Below are positions 15,482 to 23,214 of a stretch of DNA of 46,252 bases, in pieces. The position numbers and the translations under genes are program-made. The notes under the pieces were generated by a model, which saw only the letters and a list, made by a program, of their open reading frames with translations, made no database searches and was not told where the DNA came from. The stretch comes from Gemmatimonadota bacterium. Lineage in GTDB: Bacteria > Gemmatimonadota > Gemmatimonadetes > Gemmatimonadales > GWC2-71-9. The stretch is taken from contig CP070716.1 of the NCBI GenBank assembly GCA_020350425.1, positions 148,996-195,247 of the forward strand. Direction: 5' to 3'. Within the stretch, counting starts at the first letter, position 1. Every line of letters begins with the position of its first letter.

Positions 15482-17121
15482 TGGACGGCGGGGCGGAAGC
15501 CGGAACCAGCTCGGCGAAGACGCGTCTGGAAGTCGTCGGTGAGCTTGCCGCGCTCATCAACACCACCTACGATCTCCACGAGATCTTCCGTGCCGCCATC
15601 CTGAAGCTCGAGCGCGTGATAGAGTTCCGGCGGGCGAGCGTCTTGATGGTCTCCGAGGACCGCACCTCCTACCGCATCCACACGCTGTACGACGCCTCGC
15701 AGGGCGGCTTCGTAGAACTAGAGACGAGCTTCCCGATCGATCGCGGTCTTCCGGGTAAGGCGATTCGCACGGGAGAAGCCATCCGGGTCGATGAGCTCTC
15801 CGGGACGGACGGCATCCGACTCAATGGAGAGCACAGGGTATCCGCGCTGATCGTCCCGCTTCGAGTGGATGACGTGGTGATCGCCACGCTGAACCTCGGC
15901 GCCGCGTCACCGGTCGCCTACGGGGAAGAGGATCTGGAGCTTGCTGTCCTGCTCGGTCGGCAGATCGAGAGCTCGCTTCACTACTCGAAGCTGCTCGCCA
16001 CGATTGCGGCCCAGCGTGAGGCCCTCGAACACGAGTACGCAGAGGCTCGCTCCCAACGCGCCCGGCTCGAGGCCCTGATCGAGGTCAGCGATGCCGCGGT
16101 TCTCATGGTGAGCGAGGGCCGTGTGGTGCACGCCAACCTCGCGATGGCACAGTTGTTGGGCATCCCGCCGGAGGTCGTGCTCGGCGCCCCGCTGGAGCGT
16201 GTCAATCACACACTTGCCCGCTCGTTTGCCGACCCGAAGGCGATCGCCGCTCAAGTCTCGGCGCTGGAGGAGGCCGGAAGCCCGCTGCGCGACCGCGTCG
16301 AGTTCGTGTTTCCACAGCGCCTCACCTGTCAGCGCACGGTCACGACGGTGCGCGGGCCGAGCGGGGAGGTTCTGGGCCAGTTGCTGCTGTACCGCGACGT
16401 GACGCGGGAGGTCGAGGCCGATGTCGCGAAGGACGAGTTCGTCTCCATGGTCAGCCACGAGCTGCGTACCCCGATGACCTCCGTGAAGGCGTCCCTCTCG
16501 CTGCTGGGCAAAGGGGCAGCGGGTCGCACGAGCGATCGGATGCAGGAGCTCGTGGACATCGCGTTGCGCAATCTGGATCGGCTCATTCGCCTGGTGGACG
16601 ACCTGCTCGACTTGTCGCGGATCCGGAGCGGCCGCCTTGTGACAACGGTCGCGTCGGTGTCCGTAGGGGACACCGTGGCACGCGCCGTGGATGCGGTACG
16701 GGGCTTCGCCGCAGATCGGCAAACAGTGCTCGAATGCTCGCCGATCGACCCGGCGATCATGGTCTCTGCCGATCCGGATCGGCTGGAGCAGGTCATCCTC
16801 AACCTGCTATCCAACGCCATCAAGTTCTCCCCGAACCGCGGCCAGGTGCGGCTCCGCTGCTGGACCGAAGGGGAGTCGGCCGTGTTGGAGGTCGCCGATG
16901 ACGGACCGGGGATTCCGAAAGACCAGCTCGGTTCCATTTTCGAAAAGTTCCACCAGCTCGATGCGACGACGGCCAGGCGACACGGCGGTGCAGGACTCGG
17001 ACTGGCGATCAGCCGCATGATCCTCGAGGAGCTCGGTGGGACTCTCTGGGCGGAGAGTGACGAGGGTCGGGGGTCCCGGTTCTTCGTGAAATTGCCCCTC
17101 GCTTCGGATACGTCGGCCTAG
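15481..17121 (+). CDS. Soluble GAF-PAS sensor histidine kinase
   Basis: A 546-residue protein. GAF domain (about 15-165), a short coiled linker (AQREALEHEYAEARSQRARL), a PAS domain (about 195-310), HisKA with MVSHELRTP (phosphorylated H326), the N box NLLSNAIKFS, then DDGPGIP (about 473) and GGAGLGLAIS of the ATPase domain. There is no transmembrane segment or signal peptide, so it senses a cytoplasmic cue. It has no attached receiver, which explains the separate receiver and HPt genes just upstream. It probably controls the surface locus through the NtrC-class protein. The ligand of the GAF/PAS domains is not predictable. Confidence 0.93.
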   Translation: MDGGAEAGTSSAKTRLEVVGELAALINTTYDLHEIFRAAILKLERVIEFRRASVLMVSEDRTSYRIHTLYDASQGGFVELETSFPIDRGLPGKAIRTGEAIRVDELSGTDGIRLNGEHRVSALIVPLRVDDVVIATLNLGAASPVAYGEEDLELAVLLGRQIESSLHYSKLLATIAAQREALEHEYAEARSQRARLEALIEVSDAAVLMVSEGRVVHANLAMAQLLGIPPEVVLGAPLERVNHTLARSFADPKAIAAQVSALEEAGSPLRDRVEFVFPQRLTCQRTVTTVRGPSGEVLGQLLLYRDVTREVEADVAKDEFVSMVSHELRTPMTSVKASLSLLGKGAAGRTSDRMQELVDIALRNLDRLIRLVDDLLDLSRIRSGRLVTTVASVSVGDTVARAVDAVRGFAADRQTVLECSPIDPAIMVSADPDRLEQVILNLLSNAIKFSPNRGQVRLRCWTEGESAVLEVADDGPGIPKDQLGSIFEKFHQLDATTARRHGGAGLGLAISRMILEELGGTLWAESDEGRGSRFFVKLPLASDTSA

Positions 17122-17167
17122 GGTCAGGGGCGACGGGCGCCGCGCATTAAACCGGAGCACACGCGCT

Positions 17168-17725
17168 ATGAGACCTCTAACGCTTGCGACGCTCGTCTAC
17201 CTGGTCACCACGCCCTCTGCCGTTGCGGCCCAGAATTTCGATTTCGCCGCCGCCATCGGGCTGGCCACCGCGGACACCGGAGCCAGCATCTGCCTGACAA
17301 TCCATCGCGCCGATCTCGCCGTGGGCACGCCGCTTCTGCTACTCGACGTGACCGGGAACGACAAGCCACTCAACGCCCGATCCGGCGTGCGGCGCGGAGC
17401 GCCGTGCCCCCGCGACATGGCGACCGGGGATGAGGCGTCCTACGAGACGACGCTGGCACCTGGAGCTCAGCTGCAGCGGGGTGGCGTGTACTTCGCGGTT
17501 GTTACGCCGCCGGCCGGTCCGGTTGAGAGCGGCCCGGTAACCCGGTTGGACGTCGACGGAGATGGCGCCATCGAGGAGTTCCGCACCTGTGCAAGCAGTG
17601 AGGGGCTGCATCTCACCGTCTGGCCCGGCGCCGAGATGACCGGAACACGTCTGTGGCATCGCTACTTCTATCTGGGATACGACGTGGAGCCCGATTGCAG
17701 CGATGCGGAGGTCGCCGGCCGGTAG
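17168..17725 (+). CDS. Hypothetical secreted protein
   Basis: 185 residues with a signal peptide (LATLVYLVTTPSAVAAQ). The mature protein contains five cysteines, including pairs that could form disulfides, and a segment DVDGDGAIEEF that resembles a calcium-binding or 'VDGDG' loop. I recognise no family. It starts 46 bases after the kinase stop and could be read from the same transcript, but nothing links it functionally. It is followed at once by the DUF488 gene remnant. Confidence 0.7.
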   Translation: MRPLTLATLVYLVTTPSAVAAQNFDFAAAIGLATADTGASICLTIHRADLAVGTPLLLLDVTGNDKPLNARSGVRRGAPCPRDMATGDEASYETTLAPGAQLQRGGVYFAVVTPPAGPVESGPVTRLDVDGDGAIEEFRTCASSEGLHLTVWPGAEMTGTRLWHRYFYLGYDVEPDCSDAEVAGR

Positions 17726-17734
17726 GCAGCATGA

Positions 17735-17824
17735 CGAGTCGGCGCACGCAGCGAGGACGAGAGTCGCCGCCATCGTTCGGTCTTGAGGCAACTGTTCATC
17801 GAGAACGGGGCGGAGGTCGAGTAA
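17735..17824 (+). pseudogene. 3' remnant of a DUF488 gene
   Basis: The frame ending in TAA at 17822-17824 reads RVGARSEDESRRHRSVLRQ and then LFIENGAEVE. This matches the C-terminus of the intact DUF488 protein encoded at 20878-21267 (SVGCYCEDESRCHRSVLRQ, LLVENGAKVE), also at nucleotide level (for example GTCTTGAGGCAACT in both). Only about the last 30 codons remain, no start is available, and the conserved cysteines are replaced by Arg or Ser. It is a decayed second copy. Confidence 0.8.
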
Positions 17825-17928
17825 GTCCGGCGCCAGGACCCGCGGATGCCAACCCGCGCATGCAGACGGCGAGGCGCTGGCACAGTGCGCGTCGTCGTTA
17901 GGTGGCCCCGGAACGAGCGGTTCCCGAA

Positions 17929-18477
17929 ATGTGGCAGATTCGTCGCGCAGAACCACACGATTCGAGCCGATTGACGGCGGTCGCTCGGGCTGCCAAGCGG
18001 CATTGGGGCTACCCGGAGACCTGGCTGGCGGCGTGGCGCAACGAACTCACGGTGGATCCCGATTTCATCGCGGACGAACCCGTGTTCGTGGCGCTTGGCT
18101 CGCAGAACGAGATCGTGGGATTCTATGCCCTGCGTGACGTCAGCGCTGGCTGCGAGCTGGAGCACTTCTGGGTGCTCCCGGAGGCGATGGGCCGCGGTAT
18201 CGGGCGGGCGCTCTTTGAGCACGCCGTGGCGCAAGCCCGCGGGGCGGGTTGCCAGGTACTTCACATCGACGCCGATCCACACGCCGCGGGGTTCTACGAG
18301 CGAATGGGTGCAGAGCCAGCCGGCACCGTGAGCGCCCCGATGGATGGCCACCCTCGGGTGCGCCCACAGTACAAGCTCCGATTGAGTGCAGATGGACACC
18401 GAGCAACGCACGGACTTCGGCATCCTCCGGCAGACGCTGACGATCGAGACGGTTCGACCGACCGACGAGGCCGGTGA
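17929..18477 (+). CDS. GNAT family N-acetyltransferase
   Basis: About 182 residues. The GNAT fold begins at MWQIRRAEPHDSSRL. The acetyl-CoA motif is the segment LEHFWVLPEAMGRGIGRAL (Q/RxxGxG/A type), followed by the C-terminal VLHIDADPHAAGFYERMGA. The fold ends near KLRL, and a further 30-residue polar tail has no family match. The ATG at 17929 begins the domain; a GTG at 17902 is in frame and would add nine residues. No clear ribosome site favours either. The substrate is unknown. The short gap to the DUF488 remnant contains nothing else. Confidence 0.88.
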   Translation: MWQIRRAEPHDSSRLTAVARAAKRHWGYPETWLAAWRNELTVDPDFIADEPVFVALGSQNEIVGFYALRDVSAGCELEHFWVLPEAMGRGIGRALFEHAVAQARGAGCQVLHIDADPHAAGFYERMGAEPAGTVSAPMDGHPRVRPQYKLRLSADGHRATHGLRHPPADADDRDGSTDRRGR

Positions 18478-18557
18478 CTCTTCACGCGCCACCCGGCCAG
18501 CGCATGGAATGGTGCGCGCGCTGGCGATCCTGCTCGTATGAGGGAGGCAATCGGACA

Positions 18558-18848
18558 ATGGCAACACTGAAAAGACTCGGAGTGCTCTTCTCCGCAAAGC
18601 TCCAAGCCATTCTGCTGGCATTCATGGGTCTGATTGCCGGGATACTGTATGCATTCGGCGGAGCCATCTACGAGCTATTCACGGGTACACTGAATTCGGG
18701 TACGGCGCTCGCGTTCCTGGCACTCGTCGGTATGCCACTCCTCTTTGCCATTTTCGGATTCGCGGCGGGAGCCATCGGAGCCCTTCTGTACAACGCCGTT
18801 GCCGCCCGGATTGGCGGAATCGAAGTGGATCTCGATTCGGAAGCGTAG
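18558..18848 (+). CDS. Small conserved membrane protein
   Basis: 96 residues with two long hydrophobic segments (about 15-40 and 50-80) and the ending YNAVAARIGGIEVDLDSEA, a 'LxYNxxAxxxGGIE' pattern that I associate with small DUF3566-like membrane proteins. The assignment to that family is tentative. The ATG at 18558 has AGGGAGG about ten bases upstream; longer in-frame starts lack a plausible leader. No partner gene is evident. The 246 bases that follow, before the methyltransferase gene, show no gene or clear signal. Confidence 0.75.
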   Translation: MATLKRLGVLFSAKLQAILLAFMGLIAGILYAFGGAIYELFTGTLNSGTALAFLALVGMPLLFAIFGFAAGAIGALLYNAVAARIGGIEVDLDSEA

Positions 18849-19094
18849 TCGACCGCCGCGCCAGCCGGGCGTCGACGACGCCGACAGCCCACCCCTCAGG
18901 GCATCCCCAGCCACCTCCAGCGGAGGCGCGCGCATTCTCGTGAAAGTCGTTGACTCCAGCGAAGGTAGGGCACCTGCAAGCGGTAGCAGGGGCACAATCC
19001 AACGGGCGCACGCTCACAGCCGGCATCGGGCAATCGCTTGAGCCTGCGCCGCGCGAAGACGATCTTTAGGCATCACTCCTGCAAGGCGGACAGC

Positions 19095-19643
19095 GTGAGC
19101 CTCGCCGGCTTCTTCCATGGCATCGCGACTGGTCCCCGGCGCCGGCGCGTGCTCCTGACACCGGTAGGGCTCCTGGTCTTCGGGGGCACGCTCGTCATCG
19201 TGATTGCCGGTGGCCTGGTGACGGATCGAGTGCTCCGGCTTCCTGCGCTGCTCCCCGGTGTGCTCGGCCTCGCCGTCGGCATTCCCGTCCTGTTGGCCGG
19301 GGCGTTCCTCTGCGGGTGGTGCGTGATCCGGTTCCGGAAGGCGCATGGAACGCCGGTGCCGATGAACCCCCCAACTGAGCTGATCGCGAGCGGGCCGTAC
19401 GCGTGGGTGCGTAACCCCATGGTGACCGGCGTCCTCGGGGCGCTCTTCGGGCTCGGCCTCGTGTTTCACTCGATCGGTATCGCACTCATCTGGACACCGG
19501 CCTACGTGCTGATCCATTGGATCGAACTCAAATGGGTCGAGGAGCCGGAGCTGGCGCGGCGATTCGGCCCCTCCTACCTGGAGTACAAGAAGCGGGTGCC
19601 GATGTTCATCCCACGCCTCAGACGGCAGAGGTACAAGCAATGA
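19095..19643 (+). CDS. Isoprenylcysteine/phospholipid methyltransferase family membrane protein
   Basis: About 182 residues with four hydrophobic segments. The family's C-terminal SAM-binding region is present: ASGPYAWVRNPMVTGVL (the RNPxY/M motif), EEPELARRFGPSYLEYKKR and VPMFIP. Such enzymes methylate isoprenylated cysteines, phosphatidylethanolamine or small molecules in the membrane; the substrate here is unknown. The GTG at 19095, preceded by AAGGCGGA, is preferred over a TTG at 19038. A second member of the family lies at 40551. The stop overlaps the ATG of the degraded serine hydrolase. Confidence 0.85.
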   Translation: MSLAGFFHGIATGPRRRRVLLTPVGLLVFGGTLVIVIAGGLVTDRVLRLPALLPGVLGLAVGIPVLLAGAFLCGWCVIRFRKAHGTPVPMNPPTELIASGPYAWVRNPMVTGVLGALFGLGLVFHSIGIALIWTPAYVLIHWIELKWVEEPELARRFGPSYLEYKKRVPMFIPRLRRQRYKQ

Positions 19644-19890
19644 AGACCGTCAGGACAGCCCTGCTCGTGGCCACCCTCCTGGCGCCGTTGCCGGTGCACG
19701 GACAGGCGACCGCCATGTCGGTTTCGCGTGGGGACATGGCGGCCAGCTGATCGTCCTGCTCGACGAGCTCGACATGATCGTGGTCGTCACCTCGGACCCG
19801 TTCTATCAGCAACACGATGACGAATCCTGGAGGCACGAACGGGCGAACATCAATCTGGTGGGCAAGTTCATCGCGTCGCGCCCGAGAAGC
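19640..19890 (+). pseudogene. Serine hydrolase (beta-lactamase family) gene with large internal deletion
   Basis: The ATG at 19640 opens a perfect signal peptide (MKTVRTALLVATLLAPLP, VHGQA), but that frame stops at 19750 after 36 residues. In another frame, from about 19708 onward, the DNA encodes HVGFAWGHGGQLIVLLDEL and DMIVVVTSDPF, the typical C-terminal end of class C beta-lactamase-like serine hydrolases. The catalytic SxxK and YxN parts are missing. The gene has lost its middle by a deletion that also changed frame. The tail frame runs without a stop into the next membrane-protein gene. Confidence 0.75.
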
Positions 19891-19944
19891 GGCTCGGCTC
19901 GCAGCCGTTCGGCGGCACGCAAGGAAGGCGGGAGGGTACTCGAA

Positions 19945-20409
19945 ATGACACTTGAGAAACGACCACTCGCATTCTGGATCATTTGCGCGTTCCTGGGGCT
20001 CTCGGTCATCGTACTCGTATTGGGCCAGACGACTTCCCTGTTCGCATACGACTTCGCCGTTCGGCTTGGTTTGCAGGAACCCGCCGAGGAAGTCACCGCG
20101 CTCGGCGTCGCGATGAATCGCGCATTCGGAGCCGGCGATACGATGATCTATATCCCGTTGATGCTCGTATCCCTGGTCGGCCTTCGCTTGAAGAAACGCT
20201 GGGCTCTCCTCACCACGGCCGCGGTCATGGGGGTGTCAGCATACTGGGCCCTGACAATGACCGCCTTCCTCCTGTTCGCGAGCGGCGTGCCAGGGTTCCG
20301 GCTCGTGCCCGGCCCCGAGTACTGGGTCGTGCTGGGAGCCTACACGGTCTTCGGCATCTGGGGGGTTCCGTACTTGGCAGTCCGAGGGGAGAGACTACTC
20401 ACACCTTGA
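19945..20409 (+). CDS. Conserved hypothetical membrane protein
   Basis: 154 residues with four predicted membrane segments (about 10-30, 65-85, 90-115 and 125-145). The ATG at 19945 follows GGGAGGG and begins MTLEKRPLAFWIICAFLG. The same frame is open further upstream to 19774 and beyond, but that stretch belongs to the decayed hydrolase. I know no function. Small four-helix proteins of this kind often appear singly in such genomes. Confidence 0.75.
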   Translation: MTLEKRPLAFWIICAFLGLSVIVLVLGQTTSLFAYDFAVRLGLQEPAEEVTALGVAMNRAFGAGDTMIYIPLMLVSLVGLRLKKRWALLTTAAVMGVSAYWALTMTAFLLFASGVPGFRLVPGPEYWVVLGAYTVFGIWGVPYLAVRGERLLTP

Positions 20410-20516
20410 GCCCCCGGGCTGTCCAACCCGTCCGTGCGCACTAGCCGGGCGCCGGTGAACATGACAACATACCCTCACCGGAGGAGCCTGCGCAGGATGC
20501 GACGAGCGAGGAAGCC

Positions 20517-20870
20517 ATGAGCCAGTCAGACCAGGACCGCCGCGTGGATTATCTGGAGTTCCCGACCACCGACATTGCGGCGACCAAGAGATTCTACACG
20601 GAGGTATTCGGCTGGCAGTTCACCGACTACGGTCCGAACTACACGAGCTTCCACGACGGTCGCCTGGCTGGGGGCTTTGCCGTGGCACCGCGAGTCGAGG
20701 CGGGCGGACCGTTGGTCGTGCTCTACGCGACCGACCTGGGGCACGTCGAAGCCAGAATCCGCGAGAGCGGCGGGCAGATCGTTCGCCCCACGTTCGAGTT
20801 CCCGGGTGGCCGGCGATTTCACTTCACCGATCCGAGCGGCAACGAGTTGGCGGTCTGGTCGGACCGATGA
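20517..20870 (+). CDS. VOC (glyoxalase/bleomycin-resistance) family protein
   Basis: A 117-residue, two-motif VOC protein: VDYLEFPTTDIAATKRFY and FGWQFTDYGP, then a second half ending HFTDPSGNELAVWSD, the canonical C-terminal signature with the metal-ligand glutamate. It resembles the 'lactoylglutathione lyase-like' group usually of unknown substrate. GAGGAAGCC precedes the ATG at 20517. The next gene begins only seven bases after the stop, so they are likely co-transcribed. Confidence 0.9.
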   Translation: MSQSDQDRRVDYLEFPTTDIAATKRFYTEVFGWQFTDYGPNYTSFHDGRLAGGFAVAPRVEAGGPLVVLYATDLGHVEARIRESGGQIVRPTFEFPGGRRFHFTDPSGNELAVWSDR

Positions 20871-20877
20871 GTGCCGG

Positions 20878-21267
20878 ATGAGTGTGCGAATTGTCCGCCT
20901 GGGAACCCCGCGTCACCCGGGAGAGGGAACGAGAATCGGAACCGTTCGCCGGCCGCCGCGTGGTGTACCGAAGGCGCTATTCTCGAAGCAGAATTGGTAC
21001 GACGTTTGGTTCCCGAACTTGGCGCCCAGCGTGACGACCATGAAGCTCGGGCAACGGGCGGCCTCGGCTGCGCAATGGGCGGCGTTCAAGAGGAAGTACA
21101 AGGCCGAGATGGCAACGCCCGAGGCGAAGCACGACCTGAAGCTCCTGGCGGTGCTGTCTCACACGACGGACTTCTCCGTCGGCTGCTACTGCGAGGACGA
21201 AAGTCGCTGTCACCGGTCCGTCTTGAGGCAACTCCTCGTCGAGAACGGGGCGAAGGTCGAGCCGTAA
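20878..21267 (+). CDS. DUF488 family protein
   Basis: A 129-residue protein with the DUF488 (YeaO-like) features: an N-terminal IVRLGTPRHPGEGTRIGTVR, RPPRGVPK, NWYDVWFPNLAPS and the C-terminal VGCYCEDESRCHRSVLRQLL, whose cysteines and arginine are the family hallmark. The family's biochemical role is not established. The ATG at 20878 lies seven bases after the VOC stop. A decayed tail of a second copy lies 3 kb upstream at 17735. Confidence 0.9.
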   Translation: MSVRIVRLGTPRHPGEGTRIGTVRRPPRGVPKALFSKQNWYDVWFPNLAPSVTTMKLGQRAASAAQWAAFKRKYKAEMATPEAKHDLKLLAVLSHTTDFSVGCYCEDESRCHRSVLRQLLVENGAKVEP

Positions 21268-21318
21268 CGCTGGCGCCCGATCGGCCTCAGGTGACAGAGA
21301 GGATCCCGCTGTGCTCGC

Positions 21319-21390
21319 ACGCTCTACGACCGACACGAGGCTGGAATGCTGAAGTGGTGGAACTGGAACGACACGAACAGGAGTTGCAAT
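21319..21390 (+). pseudogene. 3' remnant of a Cdd1-like gene
   Basis: One frame reads RTLYDRHEAGMLKWWNWNDT and continues NRSCND. This corresponds to the end of the intact Cdd1-type protein at 21604-21999 (VYFASHDVHEPERLKWWSW, KDTHES). No start or helix-hairpin-helix part remains. The ATG of the small Lys-rich gene lies within its last codons. It indicates a lost second copy, parallel to the DUF488 remnant at 17735. Confidence 0.65.
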
Positions 21391-21562
21391 GACCAAGAGT
21401 GACGATCAGAAGCTCGCCGCGTTGGTGAAGAAGAACGCCGCCAAGGCCGCCAAGGCCAAGAAGAAGACTCGGCGACAGTACGACAAGACGCTCCCCCCGG
21501 AAGGCGACGACGACACCGAGCTGCGCGACTTCTTCTCCGAGATGAAGAAGCGCGAGTTCTAG
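21389..21562 (+). CDS. Small lysine-rich protein
   Basis: 57 residues starting MTKSDDQKLAALVKKNAAKA. The middle AKAAKAKKKTRRQYDKTLPP is strongly basic and the end DDDTELRDFFSEMKKREF is acidic then basic. GGAG lies seven bases before the ATG at 21389. It is probably cytoplasmic and may bind nucleic acid, judging only by its charge. I recognise no family. It lies between two Cdd1-related segments. Confidence 0.6.
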   Translation: MTKSDDQKLAALVKKNAAKAAKAKKKTRRQYDKTLPPEGDDDTELRDFFSEMKKREF

Positions 21563-21603
21563 CCGTCTGCCGAACGGTCGGGTTCGACGATCCTGCAGCC
21601 ATC

Positions 21604-21999
21604 ATGACCGAACGACGATACAGCGAGGAGGAGGGCGCCGCGATCTTCCAGCGGGCGGGCTCGGCGACGCCGGGGCGCTGGCGGCGGAGTCAGAGGCCCC
21701 GAACGATCCATCCACCGGCGGAGGCTGAGATGGAATTGCAGCAGATTCCCGGGGTCGGCCCGAGCATCGCACAGGACCTTCAAGATCTGGGCGTGCGGCG
21801 AGTATCCGACCTCAACGGTGCCAGCCCCGAGAAGCTCTACGAACGACTGTGCGCGCTCCGCGGCGGACACATCGACCGGTGCGTCCTCTACGTCTTCCGA
21901 TGTGCGGTGTATTTCGCGAGCCACGACGTGCACGAGCCAGAGCGACTGAAGTGGTGGAGCTGGAAGGACACACACGAGTCGGCCCCCCGAAAGGCGTAG
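21604..21999 (+). CDS. Cdd1-type 'pathogenicity locus' helix-hairpin-helix protein, possibly chimeric N-terminus
   Basis: 131 residues. From M43 (21730) it is a Cdd1 protein: MELQQIPGVGPSIAQDLQDL is a helix-hairpin-helix, followed by SDLNGASPEKLYERLCAL, DRCVLYVFRCAVYFAS and LKWWSWKD. The first 20 residues, MTERRYSEEEGAAIFQRAG, look like the N-terminus of an unrelated family of small 'RYSEEEVAAI' proteins, so the upstream part may be a fusion or a leftover, and the functional start may be the ATG at 21730. The family probably binds DNA or RNA; its role is not established. Confidence 0.82.
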   Translation: MTERRYSEEEGAAIFQRAGSATPGRWRRSQRPRTIHPPAEAEMELQQIPGVGPSIAQDLQDLGVRRVSDLNGASPEKLYERLCALRGGHIDRCVLYVFRCAVYFASHDVHEPERLKWWSWKDTHESAPRKA

Positions 22000-22004
22000 G
22001 GGAC

Positions 22005-22487
22005 TTGATCCGCCTCTGGTCGCTCGCGATCGCGCTACTCGTCGTACTCGCACCGCACGCTCACGCCCAGGCGCGCGACACCGACCGTTTCGCGGCCGTC
22101 CGAAGCCTCGAGGTCGGACAGCACGTCCGGCTCGACATCACACGCAGCGGCCGGCTGGAGGGGCAATTCGCGGTGAGCAGCGATTCGAGCCTCACGCTCG
22201 TGCGGCACAACGCGCCAACCGAGGTTCGGCTGCCGGACGTCGAGCGGCTCTGGGTGCGCGGCCGGGCGACGGGGAGGGGCGCGCTCATCGGGGCGGGCGT
22301 CGGTGCCGTCGCGGGAGTCGTGTACGGGCTCCTCATCAGCCAGGTGGCGTGCGAGCCCGTCGACGGAGGCGATTGCACCGCCGCGGAGCTGGCGGCCATC
22401 GCGGGCCTGTTGGGCGGCGCCGGGGGCGCCGTCGTGGGCGCCGGGGTGGGCTTCGCGGTCCCCGTGTGGCACCTGCGGTTCCCGTGA
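22005..22487 (+). CDS. Secreted protein with glycine-zipper C-terminus
   Basis: 160 residues if translation starts at the TTG at 22005, which gives an ideal signal peptide (LIRLWSLAIALLVVLAPHAHAQA). The mature N-terminal half is beta-rich (VRLDITRSGRLEGQFAV, then LPDVERLWVRGRATG) and looks like a small SH3- or Sm-like barrel. The C-terminal half (GALIGAGVGAVAGVVYG and GGAGGAVVGAGVGFAVP) is a double glycine zipper that probably inserts into a membrane. Upstream in-frame GTG codons are possible starts. The family is common in Gemmatimonadota-like genomes as far as I know, without assigned function. Confidence 0.7.
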   Translation: MIRLWSLAIALLVVLAPHAHAQARDTDRFAAVRSLEVGQHVRLDITRSGRLEGQFAVSSDSSLTLVRHNAPTEVRLPDVERLWVRGRATGRGALIGAGVGAVAGVVYGLLISQVACEPVDGGDCTAAELAAIAGLLGGAGGAVVGAGVGFAVPVWHLRFP

Positions 22488-22566
22488 CGGCGATTCCGGC
22501 GACGGAGTTCGCGCCCGCCGGGGCCCGGTACGCCAGTGCGTGGGCTCGGCGGCGAGGGGAAACGCC

Positions 22567-23214
22567 GTGAACCCCGTGGCCGTCGCCCTCGGGCTCGCCG
22601 TGCTTGCTGCCGCGGGCGTCATCGGCGTGCGCGTGGCGTCACGCCACCGCTCCACCGCCTGCCCCGCGTGGCTCGTGCCGCTGCTGGAGAATCCCTACAT
22701 GAACGCGCTCGCCGGCAGTCGGCTGCTACTCGACCGGGCGCGAGTGGCTTCCGGGATGGCGGTGATCGACGTGGGGTCGGGACCCGGGCGGCTTGCCCTG
22801 CCGGCGGCGGAGCGCGTGGGCCCGGCAGGTCGCGTGGTGGCACTCGATCTCCAGCCGGCCATGATCCGGAGGATCGAGGAGCGCATCGCCGCGACGGGCG
22901 TCGGCAACGTGGAGCCGCTCCTGGCGGGCGCCGGAGAGGGTCGCATGCCGCGCGACGCATTCGATCGTGCCTTCCTGGTCACCGTGCTGGGTGAAATCGT
23001 GGATCAGGCAGCGGCGCTGCAGGAGATCCACGGCGCGCTCAGGCCGGGAGGCCTCCTCTCGATCACCGAGGTTCTGCCCGACCCGCACTTCCAGCCGCGA
23101 AGACGGGTCCGCAGGCTCGCCGAGGCGGCCGGATTTCAGCTCAGCGAGACTGTGGGCCCGTGGTACGCATTCACGATGAACTTCAGCAAGCCGAACGAGG
23201 GAGGAGCGCCATGA
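22567..23214 (+). CDS. Class I SAM-dependent methyltransferase
   Basis: 215 residues. A hydrophobic N-terminal segment ([19 protein letters not shown]) suggests membrane attachment. The Rossmann methyltransferase follows: motif [12 protein letters not shown] at about 66, [11 protein letters not shown] (acidic ribose-binding residue), and [13 protein letters not shown], then [19 protein letters not shown]. The GTG at 22567 was chosen. The stop overlaps the next ATG (ATGA), so it is coupled to the TIM-barrel gene. It resembles UbiE/COQ5-like enzymes; the substrate is unknown. Confidence 0.88.
   Translation: MNPVAVALGLAVLAAAGVIGVRVASRHRSTACPAWLVPLLENPYMNALAGSRLLLDRARVASGMAVIDVGSGPGRLALPAAERVGPAGRVVALDLQPAMIRRIEERIAATGVGNVEPLLAGAGEGRMPRDAFDRAFLVTVLGEIVDQAAALQEIHGALRPGGLLSITEVLPDPHFQPRRRVRRLAEAAGFQLSETVGPWYAFTMNFSKPNEGGAP

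Noticed and set aside
18392..18541. A 49-codon frame, MDTEQRTDFGILRQTLTIET and so on, overlapping the end of the GNAT gene
   Set aside because: It lies mostly inside the GNAT frame, has no ribosome site and no family. It might be a leftover of another gene, but I cannot support that.
17339..18621. Long minus-strand frames over the secreted protein, DUF488 remnant and GNAT gene
   Set aside because: They are reverse shadows of these genes. The reverse frame over the remnant merely mirrors the one over the intact DUF488 gene.
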